Shown: in pieces, positions 51,244-62,302 of the stretch
Layout: the number at the start of each line of letters is the position of its first letter
Position numbering within the stretch: the stretch's first letter is position 1
Assembly (NCBI RefSeq): GCF_003258355.1
Contig: NZ_QKPO01000008.1
Span: 165,745-229,744, forward strand
Reading direction: 5' to 3'
Length of the DNA stretch: 64,000 nt
Source: Confluentibacter sediminis
GTDB taxonomy: Bacteria > Bacteroidota > Bacteroidia > Flavobacteriales > Flavobacteriaceae
Translations under genes and position numbers: made by a program
Notes under the pieces: model-generated
The model's database searches: none
What the model was told of the DNA's origin: nothing
The model's input: only the letters and a program-made list of their open reading frames with translations

Positions 51244-51975
51244 TTAATTTACTGCCATCACAAAATTTATAGGCATACTAAAAGGTACTGGCACTGGTTT
51301 TCCTCTTTGTTTACCTGGAATCATTTTAGGCAAGGCGTTTATAATACGTACAGCTTCATTTTCTAAAAGTTTATCCGGGCCTCTGGTTTTGATGTTAGTA
51401 ATGCTACCATCTTTATCAATAGTGAAAATAACAGAAACCCGTCCATGGATTCCTAATTCCAATGCTACTTCTGGATATTGGAAATTTTTCACCACATGGG
51501 CTTGCATTTTTTGTTCAAAACAAGCTCTTTTCTCTGCTTTACTTACTTTTTCACATCCTGGAAATATCGGAACATCCTCTATGACCGCAAAGGGCACTTC
51601 TACTTCTTCTTCAACTTCCGCAACAGCAACATCTTTAACACTAACAATAGGTTGTGCTATTTTATCTTCCTGATTACTTTCTGTGCTTTCAATAACAGTT
51701 TCTTCTATATCCTCTATATCCTCAACAATTTGAACAGCCTCTGTTATTACAGCAGGTGGAGGCGGTGGCGGTGGCGGTGTATTTATATTTGTTATTGGTA
51801 TCTCTTCTTCTATTTGTTTCTCTAAATTTAAAACACCAATATCAATGTTTGCTTTATCATATGTTTTGTATTCTAAAGCTCGCCAAGTAATAAATAACAT
51901 GATATTAAGACCTATAGCAAAATACAAACTACTGTTTCTGCTAATTTCTATTTCTGGGTTCTTTTTGACTTGCAT
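51244..51975 (-). CDS. tonB: Energy transducer TonB
   Basis: 243-aa inner-membrane-anchored periplasmic protein that powers TonB-dependent outer-membrane receptors. One N-terminal transmembrane helix (LYFAIGLNIMLFITW, about 17-32), a proline run (PPPPPPPP, about 67-74), an acidic periplasmic linker, and the C-terminal TonB domain (YPEVALELGIHGRVSVIFTIDKDG). Cysteines in PGCEKVSKAEKRACFEQ are typical of the flavobacterial subgroup. Monocistronic with its own terminator. A TonB-dependent receptor is encoded at 59006 but is not linked. Confidence 0.92.
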   Translation of the reverse strand: MQVKKNPEIEISRNSSLYFAIGLNIMLFITWRALEYKTYDKANIDIGVLNLEKQIEEEIPITNINTPPPPPPPPAVITEAVQIVEDIEDIEETVIESTESNQEDKIAQPIVSVKDVAVAEVEEEVEVPFAVIEDVPIFPGCEKVSKAEKRACFEQKMQAHVVKNFQYPEVALELGIHGRVSVIFTIDKDGSITNIKTRGPDKLLENEAVRIINALPKMIPGKQRGKPVPVPFSMPINFVMAVN

Positions 51976-52083
51976 GACTACTAATTTTTATAGTATAAAA
52001 TTATTAGTATTAGCTAATATTTACTATGACAATTGTCATATCACACCCAAAGAACCATCAAAATAAAATCTAAATAATATATA

Positions 52084-52115
52084 AAAAAGCTGTCTTTCAT
52101 TAAAGACAGCTTTTT
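52084..52115. terminator. Bidirectional terminator between hsp20 and tonB
   Basis: Stem GCTGTCTTT / AAAGACAGC (52089-52097 and 52102-52110), 4-base loop, A run before and T run after. On the minus strand it ends the hsp20 transcript. Confidence 0.88.
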
Positions 52116-52161
52116 CTGTTTTTACTATATTTTATGCGTCAAATATCAGAAGAATTCCATG

Positions 52162-52644
52162 TCAAGAAACATGAATGGTTCTAGATGGCTTTTGTTTGGC
52201 TTCTTCTTTTTTAGGAAGATGTATCTTTAAAATACCTTCTTCGTAGGTAGCCTTAATTTTATCATCTTCTATAGTGTCTGGCAACGTGAAAGTTCTTTTA
52301 AATGTTGAATATCCAAACTCTCTACGTGTATAACCATCTTTCTCTTCTTTATTTTCTTCTTTAATTTCTGCTGAAATAGATAGAACATGATTATCCAGAT
52401 CTATGTTAAAGTCTGATTTTTTAAATCCCGGAACTGCCATTTCAACTATAAAAGCATCAGATACTTCTTTTATATTTACTTTAGGAAGTGAAATACCTGT
52501 ATTAAAATTAGAAGAAAATAAGGTTGGAAAATCCCCTAAAGGAAAATCTTCAAACCAAGTTGATAAATTGGGAAGGTTTGACAACCTATTTTTATTAGTT
52601 GTTGTTAAACCTCCATTTTTTGTTACTGTAGCTAAATTGCTCAT
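52162..52644 (-). CDS. Hsp20/alpha-crystallin small heat shock protein
   Basis: 160-aa ATP-independent holdase chaperone. The N-terminal region (LSTWFEDFPLGDFPTLF) precedes the alpha-crystallin beta-sandwich (about residues 50-140: VNIKEVSDAFIVEMAVPGFKKSDF, REFGYSTFKRTFTLP), followed by GILKIHLPKKE, and a short C-terminal tail. Forms oligomers in the cytoplasm. Monocistronic; no CIRCE-like inverted repeat upstream. Confidence 0.94.
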   Translation of the reverse strand: MSNLATVTKNGGLTTTNKNRLSNLPNLSTWFEDFPLGDFPTLFSSNFNTGISLPKVNIKEVSDAFIVEMAVPGFKKSDFNIDLDNHVLSISAEIKEENKEEKDGYTRREFGYSTFKRTFTLPDTIEDDKIKATYEEGILKIHLPKKEEAKQKPSRTIHVS

Positions 52645-52946
52645 AATTAAAAATTTTTAGTTAAACATTATTTTTATCAATTTTCAACTAACAATCAACA
52701 AAAAAAGTACCAAATCATAAACTGACAGATAATCGCATATTTTTTAAGATTACATTAACAAACTAATGACAATAATTCCTTTTATCTTATTAAAAATCTG
52801 TCAAAATTTCATAAATAAAAAAAACATAAACAACTAGAATACATACAGTTGATTTAATAAAAATAAATTATAACACGCGTATTGTTTTTGAAATGAAATC
52901 AATTAATTTCGTTTATATTTTCAATATCTTAAAACAAAATTCAGTT

Positions 52947-53903
52947 ATGGAAAAAATCACCCCTTGGATAATTTTAATAGTCTACGCCATAACTCTTTTG
53001 CTTTTTGATTTTTTTGTGTTGCACAAAAAGGATAAACAATCATCTACCAAAAAAGCTGTTTTTGAAACTATTTTTTTTGTAGCTAACGGACTCTTATTTT
53101 CCATTCTAATTTATTGGTTCTATCATAGTGAACTTATTGAAAACACAACACATCTATCTCCAAATAAAGCCGTACTAAATTATTTAACAGGTTATATGGT
53201 TGAACTCTCGCTAAGCATTGATAATCTATTCGTGATAGCTGCCATTTTTGCATCCTTTAAAATCCCTATAAAACACCAACACAAATTACTTTTTTTAGGC
53301 ATTTTAGGTGCCATTGTATTTAGAGCTATTTTAATTAATTTAGGACTTGTTCTTATGGATAAAATACATGGCATGAGCATTGTTTTTGGTGTTTTTCTTT
53401 TATTCACAGCTACAAAAATGCTAAAAAATGAGGTAGAACATAAAGAAAATGACCAGCCTAAAGGTATTAATAAGCTTTTAAGGTTTAGCAAAATTTTAGA
53501 TGGCGGAAAATTTATAACTAAAGTAGATGGCAAAAAAGTATTTACAGCCTTGTTTGGAGCATTAATCACTATAGAGTTAACCGATTTACTTTTTGCACTC
53601 GACAGCATTCCTGCCATTTTATCAATCACTAAAGATTCTTTTATTGTTTACAGTTCTAATATATTTGCAATTATGGGATTACGCTCACTTTACTTTTTCC
53701 TTTCAAACATGTTGGAAAAATTTGTATATCTTAAATATAGTGTATTCTCCATCTTACTGTTTGTCTCTATAAAATTAATAACTTCAGAATATTTTGAAAT
53801 CCCAGAATGGTTTTCTTTAGTATTTATTGGTATATCTCTTGCGGTAGGTATATATATTTCTACATTAAATATTAAGAATATTAATTCTGAAAATGATATT
53901 TAA
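52947..53903 (+). CDS. TerC/Alx-family integral membrane protein
   Basis: About 318 aa from the ATG at 52947 (MEKITPWIIL). A longer frame from 52893 adds 18 residues not expected in the family. Nine or so transmembrane helices with the TerC signature of acidic residues in membrane helices: VELSLSIDNLFVIAAIF and the repeat ELTDLLFALDSIPAIL. These are thought to bind metal ions. E. coli Alx and related proteins export manganese; tellurium resistance is the historic label. The stop overlaps the DUF2490 start by 11 bases. Confidence 0.92.
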   Translation: MEKITPWIILIVYAITLLLFDFFVLHKKDKQSSTKKAVFETIFFVANGLLFSILIYWFYHSELIENTTHLSPNKAVLNYLTGYMVELSLSIDNLFVIAAIFASFKIPIKHQHKLLFLGILGAIVFRAILINLGLVLMDKIHGMSIVFGVFLLFTATKMLKNEVEHKENDQPKGINKLLRFSKILDGGKFITKVDGKKVFTALFGALITIELTDLLFALDSIPAILSITKDSFIVYSSNIFAIMGLRSLYFFLSNMLEKFVYLKYSVFSILLFVSIKLITSEYFEIPEWFSLVFIGISLAVGIYISTLNIKNINSENDI

Positions 53904-54636
53904 AAAACTGAGGGTATGTATGGTATTAACATTTGTTTTAAGTAACATCGTTAATGCTCAAACCAAAAAGGTTTCCCATGAAAACCAACAATGGATTCAA
54001 TATTATAATGAAACCAAATTAAATAAAACATGGACACTATTAACAGATGCTAGCTTTAGGTGGAAAGAAGCATTTAATGAAAACTCACAATTTCTTGTAA
54101 GAACAGGATTGGGATATTCCATAGCGCCAAACCTTAGGATTGGAGGCGGATTTACCTATGTTGGTTTCTATTCTCAAGACACGTTAAATAAAATTGAGTA
54201 CCGACCACATCAAGATTTAGTATTTAAAAGTACTTACAATAAAATAAAAATAAGCCAAAGAGTTCGTATTGAAGAACGCTTTTTCAATCCACTTAATAAT
54301 CCGAATCACAGCTTTAATTTCCGATTTAGATACAGTTTTAATGTAAGTGTACCTATAGCTAAACTATCAAAAAGCAATCCAGACTGTATATTTTTATTAA
54401 ATATAGGTGATGAAATTTTTATTAATACTGGAAAAGAAACACCCACTCAGACTTTTGACCAAAATAGATTTATCATCAGTCCTACCTTTCAATTAAATAA
54501 AAGGCTATCGATTTCACCAACTTTTAATAGTCAATTTGCTTCTACCACTACTGCTAGAAGCTACAAACAAACCAATGTGTTTTGGTTACAAGTAAGGCAT
54601 AATTTGGATTTAAACAAGAACAATAAAACAAAGTAG
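53893..54636 (+). CDS. DUF2490 domain-containing outer membrane protein
   Basis: 247-aa protein with a signal peptide ending NIVNAQ and an amphipathic beta-strand pattern typical of DUF2490 (WIQYYNETKLNKTWTLLTDASFRWKE, FLVRTGLGYSI, the C-terminal WLQVRHNLDL). Predicted outer-membrane beta-barrel. Function unknown. Translationally coupled to the TerC gene (11-base overlap). Confidence 0.85.
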   Translation: MIFKKLRVCMVLTFVLSNIVNAQTKKVSHENQQWIQYYNETKLNKTWTLLTDASFRWKEAFNENSQFLVRTGLGYSIAPNLRIGGGFTYVGFYSQDTLNKIEYRPHQDLVFKSTYNKIKISQRVRIEERFFNPLNNPNHSFNFRFRYSFNVSVPIAKLSKSNPDCIFLLNIGDEIFINTGKETPTQTFDQNRFIISPTFQLNKRLSISPTFNSQFASTTTARSYKQTNVFWLQVRHNLDLNKNNKTK

Positions 54637-54646
54637 CGGTTCTATT

Positions 54647-54678
54647 TTGCATGGATTCTGAATTTAAAATTATCTTTG
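54647..54678 (+). promoter_or_regulatory. Promoter for trmD (TTG-N21-TATCTTTG)
   Basis: -33 TTG at 54647-54649 and exact -7 element TATCTTTG at 54671-54678, 21 bases apart, upstream of the trmD ATG at 54698. Confidence 0.6.
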
Positions 54679-54697
54679 TATGCTTTAATACAACATC

Positions 54698-55375
54698 ATG
54701 CGTATAGACATTATTACCGTTTTACCCGAATTACTTAGAAGTCCGTTTGAAGCCTCTATTTTAAAGCGAGCTATTGAAGCTAATTTAGTAGAAGTGCATT
54801 TCCATAATTTAAGGGATTACACTTCAGATAATTATAAATCGGTGGATGATACCCAATTTGGTGGTGGTGCCGGGATGGTGATGATGATTGAACCGATTGA
54901 TAAATGCATTTCTACACTAAAAGCAGAACGCCATTACGACGAAGTTATATATATGACTCCCGATGGTGAGACCTTAAAACAAGGTATGGCCAATCACTTA
55001 TCTTTAAAAGAAAACATTATTATTTTATGTGGCCATTATAAAGGTGTAGACCAACGTGTAAGGGATCAATTTATAACTAAAGAAATTTCTATTGGTGATT
55101 ATGTGCTATCTGGTGGCGAATTAGCCGCAGCAGTACTTTGTGATGCCGTTATAAGATTGATACCTGGCGTTTTGGGTAATGAAACATCGGCCTTAACCGA
55201 TTCGTTTCAAGATAATTTATTGGCACCACCTATTTACACAAAACCACGAGACTACAAAGGCTGGAAAGTCCCTGAACTATTATTTAGTGGCAACTTGCCT
55301 AAAATTGAAAAATGGCGTGAGGAACAGGCTTTTGAGCGCACAAAAGAACGACGCCCCGATTTATTGGAAGATTAA
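54698..55375 (+). CDS. trmD: tRNA (guanosine(37)-N1)-methyltransferase TrmD
   Basis: 225-aa SPOUT enzyme methylating G37 of tRNAs to prevent frameshifting. Characteristic segments: [11 protein letters not shown] start, [31 protein letters not shown], and [16 protein letters not shown] with the knot. Catalytic Asp and Arg positions are conserved. It is followed by rplS, as in the classic rpsP-rimM-trmD-rplS order, but rpsP and rimM are absent here. Confidence 0.96.
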   Translation: MRIDIITVLPELLRSPFEASILKRAIEANLVEVHFHNLRDYTSDNYKSVDDTQFGGGAGMVMMIEPIDKCISTLKAERHYDEVIYMTPDGETLKQGMANHLSLKENIIILCGHYKGVDQRVRDQFITKEISIGDYVLSGGELAAAVLCDAVIRLIPGVLGNETSALTDSFQDNLLAPPIYTKPRDYKGWKVPELLFSGNLPKIEKWREEQAFERTKERRPDLLED

Positions 55376-55422
55376 ATATTAATTTTTAAAAACTTTTAAA
55401 TTTTAGCTTTTAACTTTTAACT

Positions 55423-55430
55423 TTTTAATT
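55423..55430 (+). promoter_or_regulatory. -7 promoter element (TATCTTTG) for rplS
   Basis: Exact TAnnTTTG match; predicted leader of about 75 bases before the ATG at 55512. The preceding bases 55381-55422 are a low-complexity CTTTTAA-like tract. Confidence 0.6.
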
Positions 55431-55511
55431 ATCTTTGCACCCAATTTCGGGTTAACCTCTGGCGAAAATCGTGAATGTTGTTTCGAATTAATCATTATTA
55501 AATTTAAAGAT

Positions 55512-55862
55512 ATGGAATCTTTAGTAAAATTTGTTCAAGACGAGTTTGTAACGAAAAAAGACTTTCCAGAGTTTGGAGCTGGAGACACTATTACTGTTTA
55601 CTATGAAATTAGAGAGGGCGAAAAAGTGCGTACTCAGTTTTTTAGAGGGGTAGTAATTCAAAGAAGAGGATCTGGTGCATCAGAAACATTTACCATCAGA
55701 AAAATGTCTGGTACTGTTGGTGTAGAACGTATATTCCCAGTTAATTTACCAGCTTTGCAAAAAGTTGAAGTTAACAAAAGAGGTAAAGTACGTAGAGCTA
55801 GAATTTTCTACTTTAGAGGTCTTACTGGTAAAAAAGCTAGAATTAAAGAAAGTAGACGCTAA
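55512..55862 (+). CDS. rplS: 50S ribosomal protein L19
   Basis: 116-aa ribosomal protein at the 30S/50S interface. The core motifs FGAGDTITVYYEIREGEK, FRGVVIQRRGSGASETFTIRKMS, GVERIFPVNLP and KRGKVRRARIFYFRGLTGKKARIKE are all present. It has its own promoter and terminator in addition to following trmD. Confidence 0.97.
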   Translation: MESLVKFVQDEFVTKKDFPEFGAGDTITVYYEIREGEKVRTQFFRGVVIQRRGSGASETFTIRKMSGTVGVERIFPVNLPALQKVEVNKRGKVRRARIFYFRGLTGKKARIKESRR

Positions 55863-55893
55863 AAAATACATGTTCTGTTTTACACAGAAACTT

Positions 55894-55926
55894 AAAAGCC
55901 TTGATACCATATCAAGGCTTTTTTTT
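55894..55926 (+). terminator. Rho-independent terminator after rplS
   Basis: Perfect 10-bp stem AAGCCTTGAT / ATCAAGGCTT (55896-55905 and 55911-55920), 5-base loop, then a run of eight T. Confidence 0.92.
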
Positions 55927-56477
55927 ATTAACAAAAGTTAATAACTTCGGTTTATAAAAAGTTGATATCTAGTTGCATAAAAAATTTTATTTTTTAGTTT
56001 CTTAACGTAACTTAGCATAAGAATCAAATAACAACTTCGGTTGGTTTCATCTGAAAAATGAATTTATATTGAATTTCTAAATGAAACAACGTTCTTTTAA
56101 AAAATTGTTTTTTGAGGTTTTGTTGTGCCACGTCTAGGCGTGTGTGAGCAAAAACCATGAAATCATAAAAAGAGTTCTAAATGTGTAACAGTTAGAAAAC
56201 TAATATGATGGAAAGTCTTAAAAATAGTATAGATTGAAAGACCTTGCTATTCTAAGAACAATGATTTAAAGTGTGTTAGTTGTGAAAACAATTGATACAT
56301 TAATAATCATCAAAAAAAGCAATAATGAGGAACATTTTAGTAATATGTCAATACATTTTGAAAATTACAATTAAATTGTTTCGTTGAAATAGTAATACTT
56401 TGATTGAAAAATTTAATCACTAAGATTAAGTTAATTTGGTAGCGATACTAAATAGATCAAGTCATGCTACTTCGAAG
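55927..56477 (+). other. Long non-coding region, possible untranslated RNA
   Basis: Over 500 bases between two terminators with no reading frame of useful length on either strand and no recognised RNA family (not tmRNA, RNase P or SRP RNA by their core motifs). It contains two copies of AACTTCGGTT (55942-55951 and 56032-56041), each able to form a small UUCG-capped hairpin. It also holds two degenerate copies of a roughly 30-base segment ending GAAAAC (about 56180-56200 and 56268-56290). No exact promoter element was found. Possible ncRNA or decayed DNA. Confidence 0.4.
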
Positions 56478-56530
56478 AAAGCCATGTCAGAATAGATTAA
56501 ATTCTATGTGATATGGCTTTTGTTTTTTTA
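56478..56530 (+). terminator. Strong terminator at the end of the non-coding region
   Basis: Outer stem AAAGCCAT / ATGGCTTT (56478-56485 and 56513-56520), extended inward by AGAAT / ATTCT with small bulges, followed by TTTTGTTTTTTT. It does not follow any protein-coding gene, because rplS already ends at its own terminator at 55894-55926. Confidence 0.8.
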
Positions 56531-56689
56531 ATATCCATATCTGTTTTTTTTAACAATTTCTTTTTAGCTGGATATTTTTTTATAATTCCAATAAATATAC
56601 GTACTTCAATTATTAATTACCCCTTATTAAAAATCAATTTTTGTATATTCGCATCGCGAAAAAGGCATAAGCAATTTTCGGAAATTTAG

Positions 56690-58930
<2,241 letters not shown>

Positions 58931-58954
58931 AATTATTAATATAAAGTTTATACA

Positions 58955-58984
58955 AAAGGCCTCTATTTAAGAGGCTTTTTTTTT
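58955..58984 (+). terminator. Rho-independent terminator after icd
   Basis: Stem GCCTCT / AGAGGC (58959-58964 and 58970-58975), with flanking A/T pairs extending it, then a run of T. Confidence 0.85.
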
Positions 58985-59005
58985 ACATTTATCAAAATTT
59001 GATTA

Positions 59006-61381
59006 ATGAAAAACATTTTCAATTGTTTCTTTTTACTTGCATTTTCTACTTCTTTTCTTTTAAGTGCACAAGAAAAATTCACATTAAGTGGCACTTTATT
59101 TGAAGTTAAAAGTAATGAAACTGTAATTGGTGTTAATCTATATTTTCCTGAAATTGAATTAGGAACATCATCAAACGAATATGGTTTTTTCTCAATCACA
59201 CTTCCAAAAGGAACCTATAAAATAATAATTTCCTCCATTGGTTATAATACCATAACAGACACCATACATCTTTATAAAAACATCACTAAAAATTATAGTT
59301 TAGGAGAAACCATAGAAAACCTAAATGAAATAATAATTACTGGAAATATTGAAAAACTAGATATTAAGAAACCTCAAATGAGTGTGAATAGTTTAACATC
59401 TACCACCATAAAAGACATACCCGTTGTTTTAGGAGAAGCAGATATTATTAAAGCTATAACATTACTGCCTGGGGTGACCAATGCTGGTGAAGGTTCATCT
59501 GGATTTAATGTAAGGGGTGGTGCTTCAGACCAAAATTTAATCCTCTTAGATGAAGCTACCATTTATAACTCCTCACATTTATTTGGTTTTTTTTCAGTCT
59601 TTAATCCGGATGCCATTAAAGACTTAAAATTGTACAAAGGAGGAATCCCAGCTCGATATGGTGGTAGAGTATCTTCGGTATTAGACATTTACCAAAAAGA
59701 TGGTAACAGCAAAGAATTCCACGTTAATGGTGGGGTCGGTATTGTTTCCAGTCGACTGCTAGCGGAAGGGCCATTAAAAAAGGGCAAAAGTTCTTTTCTT
59801 TTTGGAGGGCGTTCTAGCTATGCCCACTTGTTTTTACCCCTTTTTGATGTGAATAATGTGGCTTATTTTTATGATTTAAACACTAAAATCAGTTATAAAA
59901 TAGATAATAAAAATAATATTTATCTATCAGGATACTTTGGCCGTGATGTCTTTAGTATTTCTGATTCGTTTGAAAATATATATGGCAATTCCATTATTAA
60001 CTTAAGATGGAACCACCTATTTTCCAATAAACTTTTCAGCAATTTATCATTAATTTATTCAGATTACTATTATGGTTTAAAACTTAATTTTGTTGAGTTT
60101 AAATGGAACTCAGGCATTCAAAATTTGAATTTAAAATATGATTTTAAATATTATTTGAATGATAAAACAAAAATTCAATTCGGTTTAAATAGTATTTATT
60201 ATAAATTTAATCCAGGAAAAATAGAGCCAACTACCGAGACTTCAGGCATTAGTCCTTTTAAACTTATAGACAAATATGCTTTTGAAAATGCCATCTATTT
60301 AGATAGCGAATATCAATTATCGGATAAATTAGGCTTATCGTTTGGCTTAAGGCTAAGTACATTTTTACGTTTAGGTCAAAATGAACTCAATATGTATGAA
60401 AACGACCAAGCCGTTGTTTTTAATCAAGATTTACAAATTTATGAAAAGGGAGAGCCTATTGATGTAGAAAATTTCAAAAGAAGCGACGTTATAAAATCAT
60501 TCCATAATCTTGAACCTAGAATGTCTTTAGCTTATCAACTTAATGATAAATCATCTATAAAAGCAAGCTATCATAGAATGACTCAGTATATCCATTTATT
60601 ATCAAACACAAGTTCTCCTACGCCGCTTGATGTTTGGACGCCCAGCGGAAAATATATAAAACCCCAATTATTAGATCAATATGCTATTGGATATTTTAAA
60701 AACTTCAACAATAGTGATTACTCACTTGAAATTGAAAGTTTTTACAAAACACTAAAAAATAGAATTGATTATATTGATGGAGCTGATTTAATTGCTAATA
60801 ATGCTATAGAGCAAGTGATCTTAAATGGTAAAGCACAAGCGTATGGCTTAGAGGTTTTATTTAAAAAAAATGAAGGAAGATTAAATGGTTGGTTAGCTTA
60901 TACACTTTCAAAATCAAAGCAACAAACAAAAGGTAGAACGCCAAGTGAATTAGGTATTAATAATGGTAATTGGTACCATACGCCTTACGATAAAACACAT
61001 GATATTTCATTAACTGCTAGCTATAAATATTCCGAAAAATGGAAAATTAATGCCAATTTTTTATTTCAAACAGGAAGACCTACAACATTTCCTAATTCGC
61101 AATATATATATAATGGTATAAGTGTCCCTAATTACAGTCTAAGAAACAGTAATAGATTGCCATCTTACAATCGTTTAGATATCTCAACAACCTATACTCC
61201 AAAACCAGAGAAAAAAGAAGGTTGGCAAAGCTATTGGGTTTTTGGAATCTATAATGTTTATAATAGAAAAAATGCAGCCTCTATCAATTTTGGAAACAAT
61301 GAAGCATCAGGGTTTAATGAAGCAACACGATTTTCTATATTTGGTATAGTACCATCTATATCTTATAATTTTAAGTTTTAA
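59006..61381 (+). CDS. TonB-dependent receptor with CarboxypepD_reg-like N-terminal domain
   Basis: 791-aa outer-membrane active transporter. Signal peptide (cleavage after LLSAQ), a carboxypeptidase regulatory-like domain (about 25-110), the plug domain with IPVVLGEADIIKAI, LPGVTNAGEGSSGFNVRGG and GGIPARYGGRVSSV, then the barrel ending with an aromatic C-terminus (ISYNFKF). It is shorter than SusC proteins and lacks the SusC-specific signature. It is coupled to a DUF4249 lipoprotein four bases downstream, a pair widespread in Bacteroidota. The transported ligand is unknown. Confidence 0.93.
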   Translation: MKNIFNCFFLLAFSTSFLLSAQEKFTLSGTLFEVKSNETVIGVNLYFPEIELGTSSNEYGFFSITLPKGTYKIIISSIGYNTITDTIHLYKNITKNYSLGETIENLNEIIITGNIEKLDIKKPQMSVNSLTSTTIKDIPVVLGEADIIKAITLLPGVTNAGEGSSGFNVRGGASDQNLILLDEATIYNSSHLFGFFSVFNPDAIKDLKLYKGGIPARYGGRVSSVLDIYQKDGNSKEFHVNGGVGIVSSRLLAEGPLKKGKSSFLFGGRSSYAHLFLPLFDVNNVAYFYDLNTKISYKIDNKNNIYLSGYFGRDVFSISDSFENIYGNSIINLRWNHLFSNKLFSNLSLIYSDYYYGLKLNFVEFKWNSGIQNLNLKYDFKYYLNDKTKIQFGLNSIYYKFNPGKIEPTTETSGISPFKLIDKYAFENAIYLDSEYQLSDKLGLSFGLRLSTFLRLGQNELNMYENDQAVVFNQDLQIYEKGEPIDVENFKRSDVIKSFHNLEPRMSLAYQLNDKSSIKASYHRMTQYIHLLSNTSSPTPLDVWTPSGKYIKPQLLDQYAIGYFKNFNNSDYSLEIESFYKTLKNRIDYIDGADLIANNAIEQVILNGKAQAYGLEVLFKKNEGRLNGWLAYTLSKSKQQTKGRTPSELGINNGNWYHTPYDKTHDISLTASYKYSEKWKINANFLFQTGRPTTFPNSQYIYNGISVPNYSLRNSNRLPSYNRLDISTTYTPKPEKKEGWQSYWVFGIYNVYNRKNAASINFGNNEASGFNEATRFSIFGIVPSISYNFKF

Positions 61382-61385
61382 TACT

Positions 61386-62213
61386 ATGAATTATTCAATA
61401 TTAAAAAAAACAGTTTACTTATTTATATGTGTTTTAATCATCTCATGTGAAGATGTTATACAAATAGAGGTTCCTACAACTACACCCAAACTAGTTATTG
61501 ATGCTTCTATAAATTGGTTTAAAGGAACCTCTGGAAAACTTCAAAAAATAAAATTATCGTTGTCTGCACCCTATTTTGATAAAGATATTCCTGTTGCCAA
61601 CAATGCTATGGTAACAATAAGGGATACTAAAAACAATATATTTACTTTTATTGAAGACCAAAATTCGGGAATGTATATAAATAACAATTTTATACCAGAA
61701 ATAGACGAAACCTACACCTTAACCATTATATACCAAAATGAAACATACATAGGAACAGAAACATTAAAATCTGTAACCCCAATTACCCGCGTAGAACAAG
61801 AAAATAATAAAGGATTTTCTGGTGACGAAACAGAACTTAAAGCATATTATTTAGACCCCATAAATGAAGAAAACTATTATTTTTTCGAATTTATAAATGA
61901 AAAAAAATCTATACTAGATCTAGAAGTTTATGATGATGAATTTACTAATGGTAACGAAATTTTCGGATATTACAATAAAGAAGATCTAAATAAGGGAGAC
62001 GAAATAATTATACAAAACCATGGCGTTTCAAAACGCTTTTATCAATTTATTTTTCTGTTACTTCAACAAAAAACGGATGAAAATGGCAGCCCATTTGAAA
62101 CCCAGCCTGCTAGTATTAGAGGTAATTGTGTTAATAAAACAAATCCTGATAATTATCCTTTAGGATATTTTAGAGTATCTGAAGTGGATCAGTACATATA
62201 TACTATTGAATAA
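61386..62213 (+). CDS. DUF4249 family lipoprotein
   Basis: 275-aa protein with a lipobox (VLIISCEDVI, Cys near 21) and the DUF4249 layout: the start IEVPTTTPKLVIDASINW, a beta-sandwich with ATVTIRD-like strands (MVTIRDTKNNIFTF), and a C-terminal half ending in NCVNKTNPDNYPLGYFRVSEVD. DUF4249 proteins are the usual surface or periplasmic partner of TonB receptors like the preceding one, functionally analogous to SusD, but no structure-function data are visible here. The short four-base gap indicates co-translation. Confidence 0.9.
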   Translation: MNYSILKKTVYLFICVLIISCEDVIQIEVPTTTPKLVIDASINWFKGTSGKLQKIKLSLSAPYFDKDIPVANNAMVTIRDTKNNIFTFIEDQNSGMYINNNFIPEIDETYTLTIIYQNETYIGTETLKSVTPITRVEQENNKGFSGDETELKAYYLDPINEENYYFFEFINEKKSILDLEVYDDEFTNGNEIFGYYNKEDLNKGDEIIIQNHGVSKRFYQFIFLLLQQKTDENGSPFETQPASIRGNCVNKTNPDNYPLGYFRVSEVDQYIYTIE

Positions 62214-62290
62214 AATCCAGACACAAAACATACATACATATAATTCAACAAAAGGGTATTATTCAAATACAAACTCAATCTTAAAATTTG

Positions 62291-62298
62291 TATTTTTG
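62291..62298 (+). promoter_or_regulatory. -7 element (TATTTTTG) four bases before the murQ ATG
   Basis: Exact TAnnTTTG match ending four bases before the ATG at 62303, which would place the transcription start at the start codon (leaderless message). Confidence 0.5.
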
Positions 62299-62302
62299 GC
62301 AA

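Noticed and set aside
51478..51825. 115-aa plus-strand frame opposite tonB
   Set aside because: Antisense to the proline-rich and acidic parts of tonB. Composition (Tyr, Phe, Trp, Arg) is that of a reverse-complement artefact.
53192..53629. 145-aa minus-strand frame inside the TerC gene
   Set aside because: Antisense shadow of a conserved membrane protein gene.
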